Shown: piece by piece, positions 12,225-23,645 of the stretch
Numbering within the stretch: position 1 is the first letter of the stretch
Layout of the letters: each line of letters starts with the position of its first letter
Program-made: the position numbers and the translations under genes
Notes under the pieces: model-generated
Database searches by the model: none
The model's input: only the letters and a program-made list of their open reading frames with translations
Told to the model about the DNA's origin: nothing
NCBI GenBank assembly: GCA_027563935.2
Contig: JANVAS020000203.1
Span: forward strand, 9,548,001-9,612,000
Direction of reading: 5' to 3'
From: Costus lasius
Lineage: Eukaryota; Streptophyta; Magnoliopsida; Zingiberales; Costaceae
DNA length: 64,000 bases

Positions 12225-14082
12225 GGTGTTCGTTGCTGCAGTTATCTACAACAATGCAAGAACAGCAAGGTTAGTATCAATGTTCAGAATCAATCCAGGA
12301 CTTAAGAAAGATTCTTTTCTCACTATTTTATCTGACTGAAAAATCCAGTAAACAGTCCGAAAGAGTAACACTCTTTTAGTGAGATGGGATCCAGATTTCA
12401 TACTTGGTCTCCGCGTCCCGCTCAGGCGAGATAAGATGCACAGAGATGACAAGCACTAATTTCTGGTAGGCTGTCCCAGCCAATCGCCAACCCGTGCGAT
12501 TCCCCTTCATCTGGGCAATCCAGCAGACTGTGCCAACTGAGTTGGTACAACACAGTCTCTGATCCCACAGATGGCTGCCTCCATGTGCTACCATATGCGC
12601 CACATATGTAGCCTACATGGTCAAGCTGACCTGACCTATTCCCTGGACCACCACGTGCTATGCTGAGCAACGAGAAGGGATAAATCCCTACTCTGTAACA
12701 CGCAGGTGTAATCCCACACCGTCTGAAGATAGATGGACCTGCCCACTGAGTGGGTTCAACACGGCTCCAACGATAGTCAGAACAGTGAGGTTTCGCGTCA
12801 GAAGGCTTACGAGCTTGATATGTTAGCGTTGGATTTTAACGGTCTTTTATCTTCTTACTATCAGGCATATCCTATGGCTATAGCAGAAGATAAACACATG
12901 CAATTCTAATTATATAAGCAATAAATAGAAAGCATGATCTTATGTGGTAAAAGCCCATGAACCCTAGAAAGACCTTAATTTTACTTAAGTCTTCACTTGA
13001 GCTCTTTTGCATCTCATCTGGTCCAACCCAGGGCCCTAGCGCCAAGAGCACCTCAGGTGCGCCACCAGGTGAATGCCCCTCTAGGATGTGTGCCTTTATG
13101 CTCTTGTCTAATCAAAAACATTTTGATCTATCTAGACAAGCTTTGACTCGCAGGTCAATTATACAATAAATTAATAAAAAATGTGATTCGCAGATCACAA
13201 TAATATTAACTTGTAATTTACCAGGCACGCAGGCCCCAGCACAGCACACATTAGGGCAACCCACATAAGATTAAATAAACAAGCATATGGTATCAAAACA
13301 ACATGTGATCCATTCATGAAATTAAATTTTGAAAAAACCCCATGGTATCAATTTTAATTTCCTTATGTGCTCTACAACCTTACAATGGTCCATTGATAGG
13401 GATCCACTCATCCATCTAGTCAGATCCTCTGCCCTTGCATGCACCGAGTCCTAACTGACCCGTGTTGACCTAATGGTCAACCATGCATGCGCCAAGGGCT
13501 GAACCACCCTCATGAGTTTTGGCAAGCGGGTGTGACCCCGGGCCTAACTCATGTGTGTTCAGTAGTTGTCTCAACCAGACCTCGCTACACGCCCTGGATG
13601 CAGTCGACCTATAGCCACCTCGTGCTTGCGCACAGGTGCTATCTGGTCAACCCATCTAGGCTGTCAGATGGTCTGATCAGACTAGTTGGATCTAACCTAG
13701 AAGATGCTTTCAACCCCATCAACCCATCTAAGGATTTATAGTAGGGGCACCTTAGATCTATGTAGGCGCGCAAGATGTAAGTTTTATAAAACATCTAGAA
13801 CATGCGCAAACAAACAAAACAACATGCTTCACTTGAGAACCTAAGATATATCTCATATCTAGCATATTGAAAACCCTTAGATCTAAGGGGAGTCCCCTTC
13901 AAGGGGGAGCGCAAACTTTAGGGGGTCCCCTTCAAGGGGGAGCGCAAACTTCATGTAACCATGATACAAGCGCAAACATAGCCAATGTAAACCATGCATC
14001 ATGAAAACAAAGCATCAAGTAAGCGCAACATGTATGGATCACAAACACTTCAAAGCAATCATATAGATCATATCGAAAGCCT
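12225..14082 (-). other. copia-1 long 5' leader
   Basis: About 1.86 kb between the primer site and gag, with no recognised protein domain. It contains short minus-strand frames of 68-82 codons (for example 12603-12376) that are also open in copia-2; since the two copies are nearly identical, this is weak evidence of function. A tandem pair of GTCCCCTTCAAGGGGGAGCG units lies at about 13884-13953, and the same unit appears at the outer end of the copia-4 LTR. Confidence 0.6.
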
Positions 14083-14095
14083 GGCTTTGATACCA
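14083..14095 (-). other. copia-1 primer binding site (tRNA-iMet type)
   Basis: Minus strand TGGTATCAAAGCC lies two bases inside the 5' LTR. The plant initiator-Met site is TGGTATCAGAGC, so there is one difference. Confidence 0.8.
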
Positions 14096-14097
14096 AT

Positions 14098-15805
14098 TGT
14101 AAGAAACCCTTATTTAAGGGGGTGAAACCCTAAACATGCGCATCTAGCATGTATCACGGAAAGAGGGTTTCTAAAAGATCGTATATGACAACCATATGAT
14201 CAACTTGAAGCTATGAGTTTAGATCTATACCATAGCCATAGATTGGAGGTCGGCTTGGAAGAAGAGAGCAACTTTGATCTCCTCCAAAAGTTCACACACA
14301 AAGGCGATGAAGACTCCCAACTTGCGCACCTCTTGTGCTAGCAAAAGTGCCAAGATGTCAATGATCGAGTGTAGGGAAGAGATGAAGACTTCCTTTTGCT
14401 TGGCCGGTTCCTCCTCTTCTCGTCAACACCCTCACTTGCTCGAGAGCAAAAATCGTTTCCACCAAGCAACAAGAGAGAGGTGTAACCGAAAAACATTAGG
14501 GAGACTTCAAGCCATGAACGCATATGCGTTTTCATTTTGGAACTTTCCAAAAATGGCAACCATTAAGAGTATGCGTTCATGCGTTCATGTCTCCATGAAC
14601 CAAACGCAACTCCTTCTCCCTCTTGAACCATGCGCTCAACCCATGAGCCGGTTCAATACCCTTGGTTCAATAGCGAAACCAAATCAGCCCAAGCATTAAG
14701 TCTAGATCAAATTAGACCCCAAAGTCCAAGATCTGACCATTCATCATCTGACGCTTCTGATCGCATCGATCTAGCATCATCTCTCTCGATCGAAGCTTAC
14801 CGATCTAAAGCCCTAATCAATCAAACATGATCAGACCAGATCTCACTTACAATCAGAGATTAAATCCCTTTAAACTGAACCGAAACAATTCAGTCCACAC
14901 GATCTGACTTAAGCAAGCCATATCACCAAATTGTGCGACCCTAAGGGTTTCCTTTAAATGTCAGTAACGATAACTTTCATTATCACGATCAGTGAGGGGT
15001 ATCTAGCAACACATCACTGTCTCCCGATATAAAGGAAAGAGTCTTCCAAGACTACACCCAAACCATAGCACAAGTGTGAATCAAACTCACGAGGCATGCA
15101 TGTTTCCTTTGCCACTGGATGTTCTTATTGGACAAGCATGTCAAGCCTGTAACTCCAATACGATGAGCATGATTAGATCAGATGAACACAGTCATCTGGG
15201 TATGGCCATACACTATCTCAATCTTCTCATACAGGGGGGGCCCTTTAGAACATCACACTCCTTAAACAAGGAGACGGCAATCCTTTATCTATCACAAGTG
15301 CCCTAACCTGACTCAAGCTCACCATCCAAGATAGTCTATAACCATTATTTTTCAAATGATATTGAACTACCTCAAAACAATGACAATCATCATTTAGAAA
15401 CACAAGTGATCTCAAGTCAAAGGACATGTGCCACTTGCTGCTTACGAGGATCATTCACATTGTGACAAGCAATGGAATATCCCAGTAGGGTCTGTCCAGT
15501 ACATCCAATGTACCCATGAGTCTACATCTTATTCCATGCTCGAAGCATCCTATAAGATTAGCACACATATTAGTCTCAATCATATCAAGGCTGTCTCAGG
15601 TTCACCAAGATATCTCGACTAAGGACATATAGCCTGTCAGCCTAGCTGAACAGCTTTGAGACATTATTCAGAAGTACACTTATTACAGCAGACAAGGTAA
15701 CAACCTGAATAATAACCATGCCTTTATAAACACAAGAGTTTATTACATGATACTTATTACAATCCCAAAGGCCTCAAACATTAGCCTTAAGGGCATACCC
15801 CAACA
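14098..15805 (-). repeat. copia-1 5' LTR
   Basis: Same length as the 3' LTR (1708 bp) and nearly identical. It ends at the second copy of the TTGGT duplication. Confidence 0.95.
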
Positions 15806-16929
15806 TTGGTGTCATGAGTTATCCTCATAAGTGACAGGAGATGCATTGATCCCTTGACTTGAGGTCATTGATCATTCTATATGATTAGGGACTTGCTTTG
15901 ATACAACCTAACACCTTGCCGTAGCTGGGAGGTCATAACGGTTGTTATTGAGCATGTCATGACCCATATGAGAAGATCAATGGACAGACATAGGATTTGC
16001 CCCTTCCCTAAGGAAGCATGATATCCATGGAGCTCCTTTATGGTTCTATGACTGAGAGTGTATGGCCATACCCAGGTGAGAACCTGTTTTAGTCATAGCC
16101 ATGTGATTGGATGAAAACAAGTGGTGACACACTTGTCCAATCGGATATCAGTTCGGCAAAGAGACTATAATGCATCTGTACCTAGTTGCGATGATGGGGA
16201 TGTCGATGTCGATATCCATTCCAATGACCTGGGTAGCAGCGATGCACTGCTAGGTGCCACTCACTGCTTGTGATGACCTCTGGTCAGCATTGCCAGCGTC
16301 AGAGGAACCTACAGGGTCTCACACCTTCATACTTGAGTTCTCGTATTGATCGGGAAGCCTTATGATCGAGTTATTGGATAACTCAGATCTAATTAGGAGA
16401 TTTCATCAGCGCCAAAGGGCCTGATGAGATGGAAGAATGTTATTGGAGCCAAACTTCATTTTTGGCAGGTTGACCCGTATTTGACCATGGTTGGTCACAT
16501 TTGGATTAGGGTTGCATTGGATTGGATCCAAGTGCTTAATCAACCTATGCAATGATGTTTGGGCTAGCTCATTATCCAATGAGGCCCAATGACAAGTTCT
16601 CATGAAGAGATAAGAGGCTAAAAGGGTATAATGGGGAGAAACATGAACCATTAGGCGCCTAGGGGCATAATGGGGTCATGTTGGCGCCTTTGCTTCATTA
16701 TGGAAGTAAAGGGCGCCTCCCCCTCTCTTCCTAGGATGGAATGCATGCCTCTATGGCATTGCTTGAGACGCAAGGCAAGGCCTTGGCGCACAAGGAAAGG
16801 CGTGGGAACAAAAGGTAAGGTTGAATGAGAATTATGGAAATGTCTTGGAGACTTTCCTTATCTCAAACCTCTTCATCCTAGCCCTACACTTGTCATGATC
16901 CTGGCCATTACCCTAACCGCCTCTTGCCC

Positions 16930-16937
16930 TATAAATA
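16930..16937 (+). promoter_or_regulatory. TATA box of solo LTR S
   Basis: TATAAATA within a GC-richer context, about 0.5 kb from the LTR end, is a plausible core promoter and supports the + orientation. Confidence 0.5.
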
Positions 16938-17447
16938 TGACCCTAGTCGCCCCCTCTTGTATGTAATCAATCCTTGAAGGCGTGAACACAAGAGGAGGGG
17001 CGAAAGGCTTGGGACAAGGACGCATCTTCTTCCATAACCGCGAGTTTCTTCCCTTCTTCCTCCTTGGCGCAAGAGAAGGAAAGGCTTGGCGGCATTCTCC
17101 CTTCTCCTCTCTTCTTCTTCAATTGGCGCCTCTACCTTGGAGGTGGCGCAAGCATTCAAGAAGAGAACTAAGGCTTAGATCTTCTTCCCGAGGCTAGCAC
17201 CGGGCGTGGGAGAAGAGAACTCAAGAGATCCGTGTGTGTGAGACTGCAGAGGGCGCACACTTGGGCGCCTACATCGGCATTGCTCTACATTGCTCTTAAG
17301 GTATTTCCTAACTCATCGTGTCGACTCCCTTGCTTGCGATCTTCACTGGGTTTTTGGGACTGGCCTGTTTCGGGGACATTCTTCCGCTGCGAAAAATGTA
17401 TGTCCATAACTCTGAAAATTATAAAATGTCCCCGGGGTTTCCCAACA

Positions 17448-18534
17448 CACGCCGCCGCGCTCGATTTAGACGACCTCCGGCCGTGATTTTTCTAACGAAG
17501 CATCGCCTGGTGAAGGAGACAACGTACGAGAAGTTTTAGATCTAAAAGAGACAAATTGGAGGAGAAATCAAGGGAAGTAGGATCGCCACCACTGTTCACG
17601 CCTTCTTTTGTAAAATACGACTGTGAAATACTTCACAGCTGTGCCGTATTTTCTAAAAACTCTTCCTTTTGTTGATTTCCGATTTTCTGAAATTATGGAA
17701 TATTGTATTTCCTTCACCATGCTATCTTAAACTACTCTTGGGACATGGGGGAGTAGTTCACTTGACTTTTAATGATTAGATAACTTCTTTTTCAATATTT
17801 CGTTGAGTTTGATTTTAGCATGATGATTTTGCTCACGTGATAATTGTGCTTAGACTCTCTTTAAGTTCATATTATTAATTATGTTCTTAGAATTTTTGCT
17901 TGAGACTGAAATGTAATTTCTTGAGAATTTGGAACCGTATAATTGCTTGTTAGGATCCCTTCCTTAGGTTAGATCCATCTTGATCTTTCTAGTAAAATAA
18001 TTGCCATGATTATAACATGAATCCATAGATCGAGTCTATTTGTCAAACGTGGAGATCTTGTGCGAAACCAAAGATCGGAATGTTGGAGGTCCTTGAGCAA
18101 AACTAGTTGCGAGACTCGGATGCACGAAAGTGATCCTTGAGACTCCACTAGAGTTTCTAGAGCTCAGATGCACGAAAGTGATCCTTGAGTTCATCCTTTG
18201 ATAATATCTTCTTCATGATGAAATTGAATCAACAAAAGCCTTATTCATGTCTAGTCATAAAATTTTAAGTGAATGAAACCCTAGTCCTAGCTTTTCTCTC
18301 TAATAATCCCGCTTTTAGTTACCAATTGCTATTCTCACGATCTCGTTTTGCCTAGTTAGTAAGAAATCAACTATTTAGTATTCGACAATGTAGGTCCCTG
18401 TGGATTCGATACTTTTTTTATTACTTCGTATACCCGTGCACTTGCGGTTTAACAACAAGTTTTTGGTGCCGTTACCAAAGATTAGTCCAAAGTACACGCG
18501 TGCCAGATTTGTTGTGTTCCCTTTCGGGCTATCA
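17448..18534 (+). repeat. Athila B 5' LTR, second part
   Basis: It resumes with CACGC (the TSD of S) and continues with the LTR sequence found at 25623-26669. It contains two GATGCACGAAAGTGATCC repeats near 18120-18190, and the Athila LTR signature CCTGTGGATTCGAT near 18396. An older primer-site copy lies at 18464-18476 (TGGTGCCGTTACC) inside the LTR, about 75 bases before the true end ..GGGCTATCA at 18534. The end is set by the primer site that follows and by analogy with D, whose LTR end is fixed by its TSD. Confidence 0.75.
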
Positions 18535-18540
18535 AGTTTT

Positions 18541-18559
18541 TGGCGCCGTTGCCGGGGAC
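18541..18559 (+). other. Athila B primer binding site (tRNA-Asp type)
   Basis: TGGCGCCGTTGCCGGGGAC matches the complement of the plant tRNA-Asp 3' end, the primer known for Athila elements. Confidence 0.85.
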
Positions 18560-18696
18560 CTTAGTTTTTGTCGATATTAGAGATGTTGAGAGTATTGCTA
18601 GACTAGGTTTCATTTTTGTTTTATCCTTTTATTCTTTTCTATTTACTTACATCATTTGATCAGTTTGCTCTAGTGTGCACAGGACATTTATTTCTA

Positions 18697-19704
18697 ATGG
18701 CTGATCAAAGATCACTAAGGGACTATGCTGCCCCTAATCCTCAGGGGATACACTTCAGTATTGCTAGACCTACAATTGAGGCCTCCAACTTTGAAATTAA
18801 TCCTGCCTTCGTGACTATGATCCAGCAGAATCAGTTCAGAGGATCATCAATCAAAGATCCTTATTCACATTTATATACCTTTCTTGAATATTGTGATACC
18901 ATAAGAATTCATGGAATTTCTGATGATGCACTAAAACTGATATTATTCCCTTTTTCTCTCAGGGATCAAGCACGAACTTGGTTGCATTCTCGTCAACCTA
19001 ATACTTTCACAACATGGGATCAATTATCAAAAGCTTTTCTGACGAGATATTTTCCACCAAGCAAGACTTTCCAATTGAGAAATCAAATCATGAACTTCCA
19101 ACAGAAAGAATGAGAATCTCTTAGTGAAGCATGGGAACGATACAATGAATTGCAAAGGAAGTGTCCTCACCATGGCTTGGAGCAACGGGTCTTAATTGAA
19201 ACTTTTTATTATGGTTTAATTAATCACACTCACCTCATTATTGATGCTGCTGCAGGGGGAGCCTTGATGAGTAGAACAATTGATGATGCTTTCAAGTTGT
19301 TTGAGGAGATGTCCTTGAATCAGAGCCAATGGGCTCCAGATGAAGGAATTTCATATTGTCATCAACATGGTAAGAATGAGAATGAGGATCAGCAAACCCT
19401 GACCGAAGAGGTTAGTGAGCACATGTTAGAAAAATGTTTAGCTAGCCAAATCCATTCATTGCAAATTCAAAACACAAAAAAATTCGAAGATCATGAAGAA
19501 ACTGTTAGTCATCTTGCTTCTCAAGCAGAATCCTTAGTTACTTGCAGTAAAATTCTAGAAGGACAAATATCTAGATTAAACACTAGGGAACATTGCAATG
19601 CCATTATCACTAGAAGTGGGAGACAACTAGGAGAACTTAAGGAAAAAGAGTCTATTAATGATCAGGATGAAGAATTAGAATTAGAAAAGCCTTCTGAACA
19701 TTAA
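18697..19704 (+). pseudogene. Athila B gag
   Basis: The frame starts at ATG 18697 (MADQRSLRDYAAP) and shows the retrotransposon gag core: SIKDPYSHLYTFLEYCDTI, LRDQARTWLHS and WDQLSKAFLTRYFPPSKT. A TGA at 19111-19113 breaks it, after which the same frame continues with ESLSEAWERYNELQRKCPHH and AAAGGALMSRTIDDAFKLFE. A coiled-coil stretch (ETVSHLASQAESL) follows. No CCHC zinc knuckle is visible, although the non-autonomous elements C and D keep one. The frame ends at TAA 19702-19704, before the protease linker. Confidence 0.85.
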
Positions 19705-20876
19705 CAAACCTTACATAGTTCAACACCTCAAAAGGGTGGTAATCAAAAAGAGGATGTTCCATGTAAAGAAGACGGATCTAAGACTAATCTACTTCTATCC
19801 TTTAGACCACTGATACCTTTTCCCCAAAGGTTAGAACAAGAGAAGTTAGATAAGCAATTTGGGAGATTTCTTGATGTTTTGAAAAAGCTTTACATTAATA
19901 TACCATTTACTGAAGCTTTATCTCAAATGCCCATATATGCTAAATTTTTTAAAGAAATCATGTCTAACAAAAGAAAGATAGAAAACTATGGTACTGTTTC
20001 TTTAACCGAAGAATGTAGTGCTGTTATTCAAAACAGGTTACCACCAAAATTGAATGATCTAGGTAGTTTCTCTATCCCATGTTTTATTGGAAATATGGCT
20101 TTCGACCGAGCCTTATGTGATCTAGGGGCTAGTGTAAGTCTTATGCCTTAGTCTATGTGCAGGAAATTGGACATGGGAGCTCCTAAGCCGACTACAATTT
20201 CTTTGCAGCTCGCCGATCAATCAGTAAAATATCCAGTAGGTATTCTAGAGGATGTTCCTATATAGGTTGGTAAGTACTTTATACCTACTAATTTTGTTGT
20301 ACTTGAAATAGAAGAAGATGCCAAGATTCCTATTATTCTGGGTAGGCCATTCTTAGCCACTGCTGGAGCCCTTATTGATGTAAGGAATGGCAAACTTGCT
20401 TTAAGAATTGGCAATGATAAGATTGAGTTTGATTTGAATAATTCATTGAAAAAACCTGCTTATGCTAGTTCCTGTTGCACTATTCAGTCCATTGATGACA
20501 CAGTTTATGATGCTAGTTGTTTGTTTGATGATTCTTCTGCTGATGTTTCTTTTTCTGATTCCTTGGAAAATTCTTGTGAAAAAATTGATAGTCCTGGTTT
20601 TGAGACTGATTTTGATGATTTTGATGATGAGAAACACGATATCTTAGATTGTGCTACTTTTGATAATGAAAGTGAAAAGATCCCTAAAGTTGAGTTGAAA
20701 GTTTTACCTGATAACCTTAGATATGAATTTCTTGGCCCTAACTCTACCTACCCTGTGATTGTGGATGCTAAATTAGATGCCAGAAAAACTGATTTACTCC
20801 TGAAGGAGCTAAGAATTCATAGAAAGGTAATTGGGTATTCCATTGATGACTTCAAAGGGATTAACCTTCTTTTTGT
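19705..20876 (+). pseudogene. Athila B protease and linker to RT
   Basis: The linker contains SLTEECSAVIQNRLPPKL, followed by the retropepsin active site ALCDLGASVSLMP (about 20110-20148). Two in-frame stops interrupt the protease: 20149-20151 and 20263-20265. The flap/C-terminal part reads [17 protein letters not shown]. The linker that follows is rich in Asp and Ser ([22 protein letters not shown]) before the RT. A frameshift near 20868-20877 separates it from the RT frame. Confidence 0.8.
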
Positions 20877-22140
20877 ATGCACAGGATTCACATGGAGGAT
20901 GAGCACAAGCCGCATGTAGATTTTCAGAGAAGGCTCAACCCATCTATGAAGGAAGTGGTGAAGAAGGAAGTAATAAAATTGCTAGATGCAGGTATTATCT
21001 ACCCTATCTCAGATAGTAAGTGGGAGAGTCCTGTACACTGTGTTCCAAAGAAGGGGGGTGTCACTGTAATGAAAAATGAGGATAATGAATTGATACCTGT
21101 TAGAAATATCACTAGTTGGCGTATGTGTATTGATTATAGAAAATTAAATACTGCCACTAGGAAGGATCATTTTCCCTTGCCTTTCATTGATCAAATGGTG
21201 GAAAGACTTGCCAAGCACTCTCACTTTTGTTTTCTTGATGGGTATTCCGGATTTTTTCAGATTCCTATTCATCCTAATGATCAGGATAAAACCACTTTTA
21301 CATGTCCTTATGGTACTTTTGCTTATAGAAGAATGCCCTTTGGTTTATGCAATGCACCTGCCACTTTTCAAAGATGTATGATGGCGATTTTTTCTGAATT
21401 TATTGAAGATTTCATGGATGTTTTTATGGATGATTTCTCTGTCTATAGTTTTTCTTTTGATGACTGCTTAGCTAATCTTTCTAGAGTTTTACAGAGATGC
21501 GAAGAGACTAACCTTGTCTTGAATTGGGAAAAATGTCACTTTATGGTTAGACAGGGGATAGTTTTGGGCCATCTCGTTTCAGAGAGAGGGATTGAAGTGG
21601 ACAAGGCCAAGATAGAAGTGATTGAGAAGTTAGCACCTGCCACCACTGTCAAGGAGATTAGGAGCTTTTTGGGATATGCAGGGTTTTACAGGAGATTCAT
21701 CAAGGACTTCTCTAAACTTGCTAAACCTTTAACTGATTTACTTTGTAAAGACGCCAAATTCTGCTTTGATGAGAAATGTCTGTTTGCTTTTCAGGAGTTA
21801 AAGAAAACTTTGGTTTCAGCACCCATCATTCAGCCCCCAGATTGGGACTTGCCCTTTGAACTCATGTGTGACGCTAGTGATTATGGAGTGGGAGCAGTCT
21901 TGGGACAAAGAAAAGATAAGAAACCTCATGTTATTCACTATGCCAGCAAAACTTTGGATGAGGCACAAAGAAATTACACCTCCACTGAGAAGGAATTATT
22001 GGCCATAGTATTTGCTTTTGATAAATTTAGGTCTTACTTGATTAACTCCAAAGTGGTAGTGTACACTAACCATGCAGCTGTGAAATACTTAATGAAGAAA
22101 AGACAGCAAACCACGATTACTCAGATGGATTTTACTTCTG
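20877..22140 (+). pseudogene. Athila B reverse transcriptase and RNase H
   Basis: RT blocks are well kept: ESPVHCVPKKGGVTV, WRMCIDYRKLNTATRKDHF, YRRMPFGLCNAPATF, the catalytic box VFMDDFSVYS, and FLGYAGFYRRFIKDFSKL. RNase H begins at ELMCDASDYGVGAVLG and has STEKELLAIVFA. The last catalytic block reads YTNHAAVKY: codon AAC at 22068-22070 replaces the Asp of the usual YTDH. A frameshift near 22119 moves to the frame of the following integrase. This 424-codon segment is otherwise open, the best preserved part of B. Confidence 0.88.
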
Positions 22141-23607
22141 CAAGAATTTGATTTGGAGATTAAAGACAAAAAGGGATCAGAAAACCTTGTTGCAGATCAT
22201 CTCTCAAGAATAATGGCAGACACTGAAAAGAATGATGAAATCAATGATTCTTTCCCTGAAGAACAACTCTTAACCATTGAACAACTCAAAGCACCCTGGC
22301 ATGCTGACATAGTGAATTATCTTGTAGCCAATATTTTTCCTCCTGATTTGAGCTACCAAAAAAAGAAAAGATTTTTGGCTGAGGTGAAACACTATTTTTG
22401 GGATGAGCCTTATGTGTTTAGAAGATGTGCTGATGGCATTTTTAGAGGATGTGTACCTGAAGAAGAAATTGCAGATATTTTGCTTCAATGCCATGGATCC
22501 TCCTATGGTGGTCATGCCGGTACTGAAAAAACTGCTTTTAAGGTGCTACAATTAGGTTTTTATTGGCCCACAATTTTCAAAGATGCTAGAAACTTTGTAT
22601 CATCCTGTGATAGATGTCAAAAGGCTAGGAATATTAACAGAAGACATGAAATGCCACTGTCCAATATTCTTGAAGTTGAGATATTTGATGTTTGGGGGAT
22701 TGACTTCATGGGACCTTTCCCATCTTCTGGAGGTAACAAGTACATTCTTGTAGCAGTTGATTATGTCTCAAAATGGGTTGAAGCTCTTGCTTCACCAACC
22801 CATGATTCGATAGTTGTTATTAAACTGTTCAAGAAGATTATCTTTCCACGATATGGAACACCCCGAATAGTGATCAGTGATGGAGGCTCGCATTTCATAG
22901 AACATAACTTTTCAGCCTTACTTAGGAAGTACAGATTTAATCATAAAGTTGCAACACCCTATCACCCCCAAACAAGTGGACAGGTTGAGATATCAAATAG
23001 AGAGATCAAAGGAATTCTGGAGAAAATAGTGTCGTGCACTAGAAAAGACTGGACATTCAAACTTGATGATGCATTGTGGGCTTACAGGACTGCTTTCAAA
23101 ACACCCATAGGTATGTCCCCCTTTCAATTGATTTATGGAAAATCATGTCACCTTCCCGTAGAGCTCGAGCATAAGGTGTTATGGGCAATCAAGAAGCTGA
23201 ATTTTGACTTGAAAAATGCGGGTGAAAAATAGAGGTTGCAATTAAATGAGCTAGATGAGATCAGACTCTCTGCATATGAGAATGTAAGAATCTACAAAGA
23301 GAGGACTAAGAGATGGCATGATCGACAGATTTTCATAAAAGACTTCCAACCAGGTGACTTTGTTCTATTATTCAATTCTAGATTGAGACTTTTTCCAGGA
23401 AAGCTTAAGTCTCGATGGTCTGGTCCTTTTCAGGTAAAGAAAGCCTCTCCCTACGAAGCTGTAGACGTATGGAGCGAGGGAATGGGAGAATTCAAAGTTA
23501 ATGGTCAAAGATTGAAGCATTATTATCAGGAAGAGCAGATTGGGGAAAGGGAAAGTTTTTACCTTGATAAGCCACGATCAAATCCGAGTGTCGAATGGTC
23601 AAGCTAA
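22141..23607 (+). pseudogene. Athila B integrase and C-terminal domain
   Basis: The zinc finger has [10 protein letters not shown] (H-x6-H as read here) and SSCDRCQKA. The core shows the three acidic residues in [19 protein letters not shown] and [18 protein letters not shown] at 23230-23232 interrupts the frame, and the C-terminal DNA-binding domain continues ([28 protein letters not shown]). It ends at TAA 23605-23607. There is no chromodomain, as expected for Athila. Confidence 0.85.
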
Positions 23608-23629
23608 TGACCTTTTAAACCAGCGCTTC

Positions 23630-23645
23630 TTGGGAGGCAACCCAA
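23630..23645 (+). other. Conserved hairpin after Athila pol
   Basis: TTGGGAGGCAACCCAA can form a TTGGG/CCCAA stem. The same block follows the coding region of C (31613-31628), D (41771-41785, minus, imperfect) and E (27441-27452, minus), so it is a family-wide landmark of Athila. Confidence 0.75.

Larger units (their letters stand above)
6610..15805 (-). mobile_element. Complete Ty1/copia element 'copia-1', gag-pol inactivated
   Basis: The two LTRs (6610-8317 and 14098-15805) are each 1708 bp. TTGGT flanks the element at 6605-6609 and 15806-15810. A polypurine tract lies inside the left LTR and an initiator-Met type primer site inside the right LTR, so transcription runs on the minus strand. 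By eye I found only three LTR differences (T/C near 6917/14405; G/A near 7474/14962 and 7490/14978), so the insertion is young. It sits inside solo LTR S. Gag-pol carries one nonsense codon and one frameshift. Confidence 0.95.
6290..17447 (+). mobile_element. Solo LTR 'S' (probable copia type), split by copia-1
   Basis: The inserted sequence starts TGTTGGTGCATATGCCC at 6290 and ends GTTTCCCAACA at 17447, a TG..CA LTR with TGTTG/CAACA inverted ends. CACGC flanks it on both sides (6285-6289 and 17448-17452), so it is one insertion with its duplication kept. The uninterrupted copy at 25620 shows the empty site. Without copia-1 its length is about 1.96 kb (6290-6609 plus 15811-17447) and no internal coding region is present, so it is a solo LTR left by recombination. 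The start resembles the copia LTR start TGTTGGGGTATGCCC, hence the copia guess. Confidence 0.8.
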
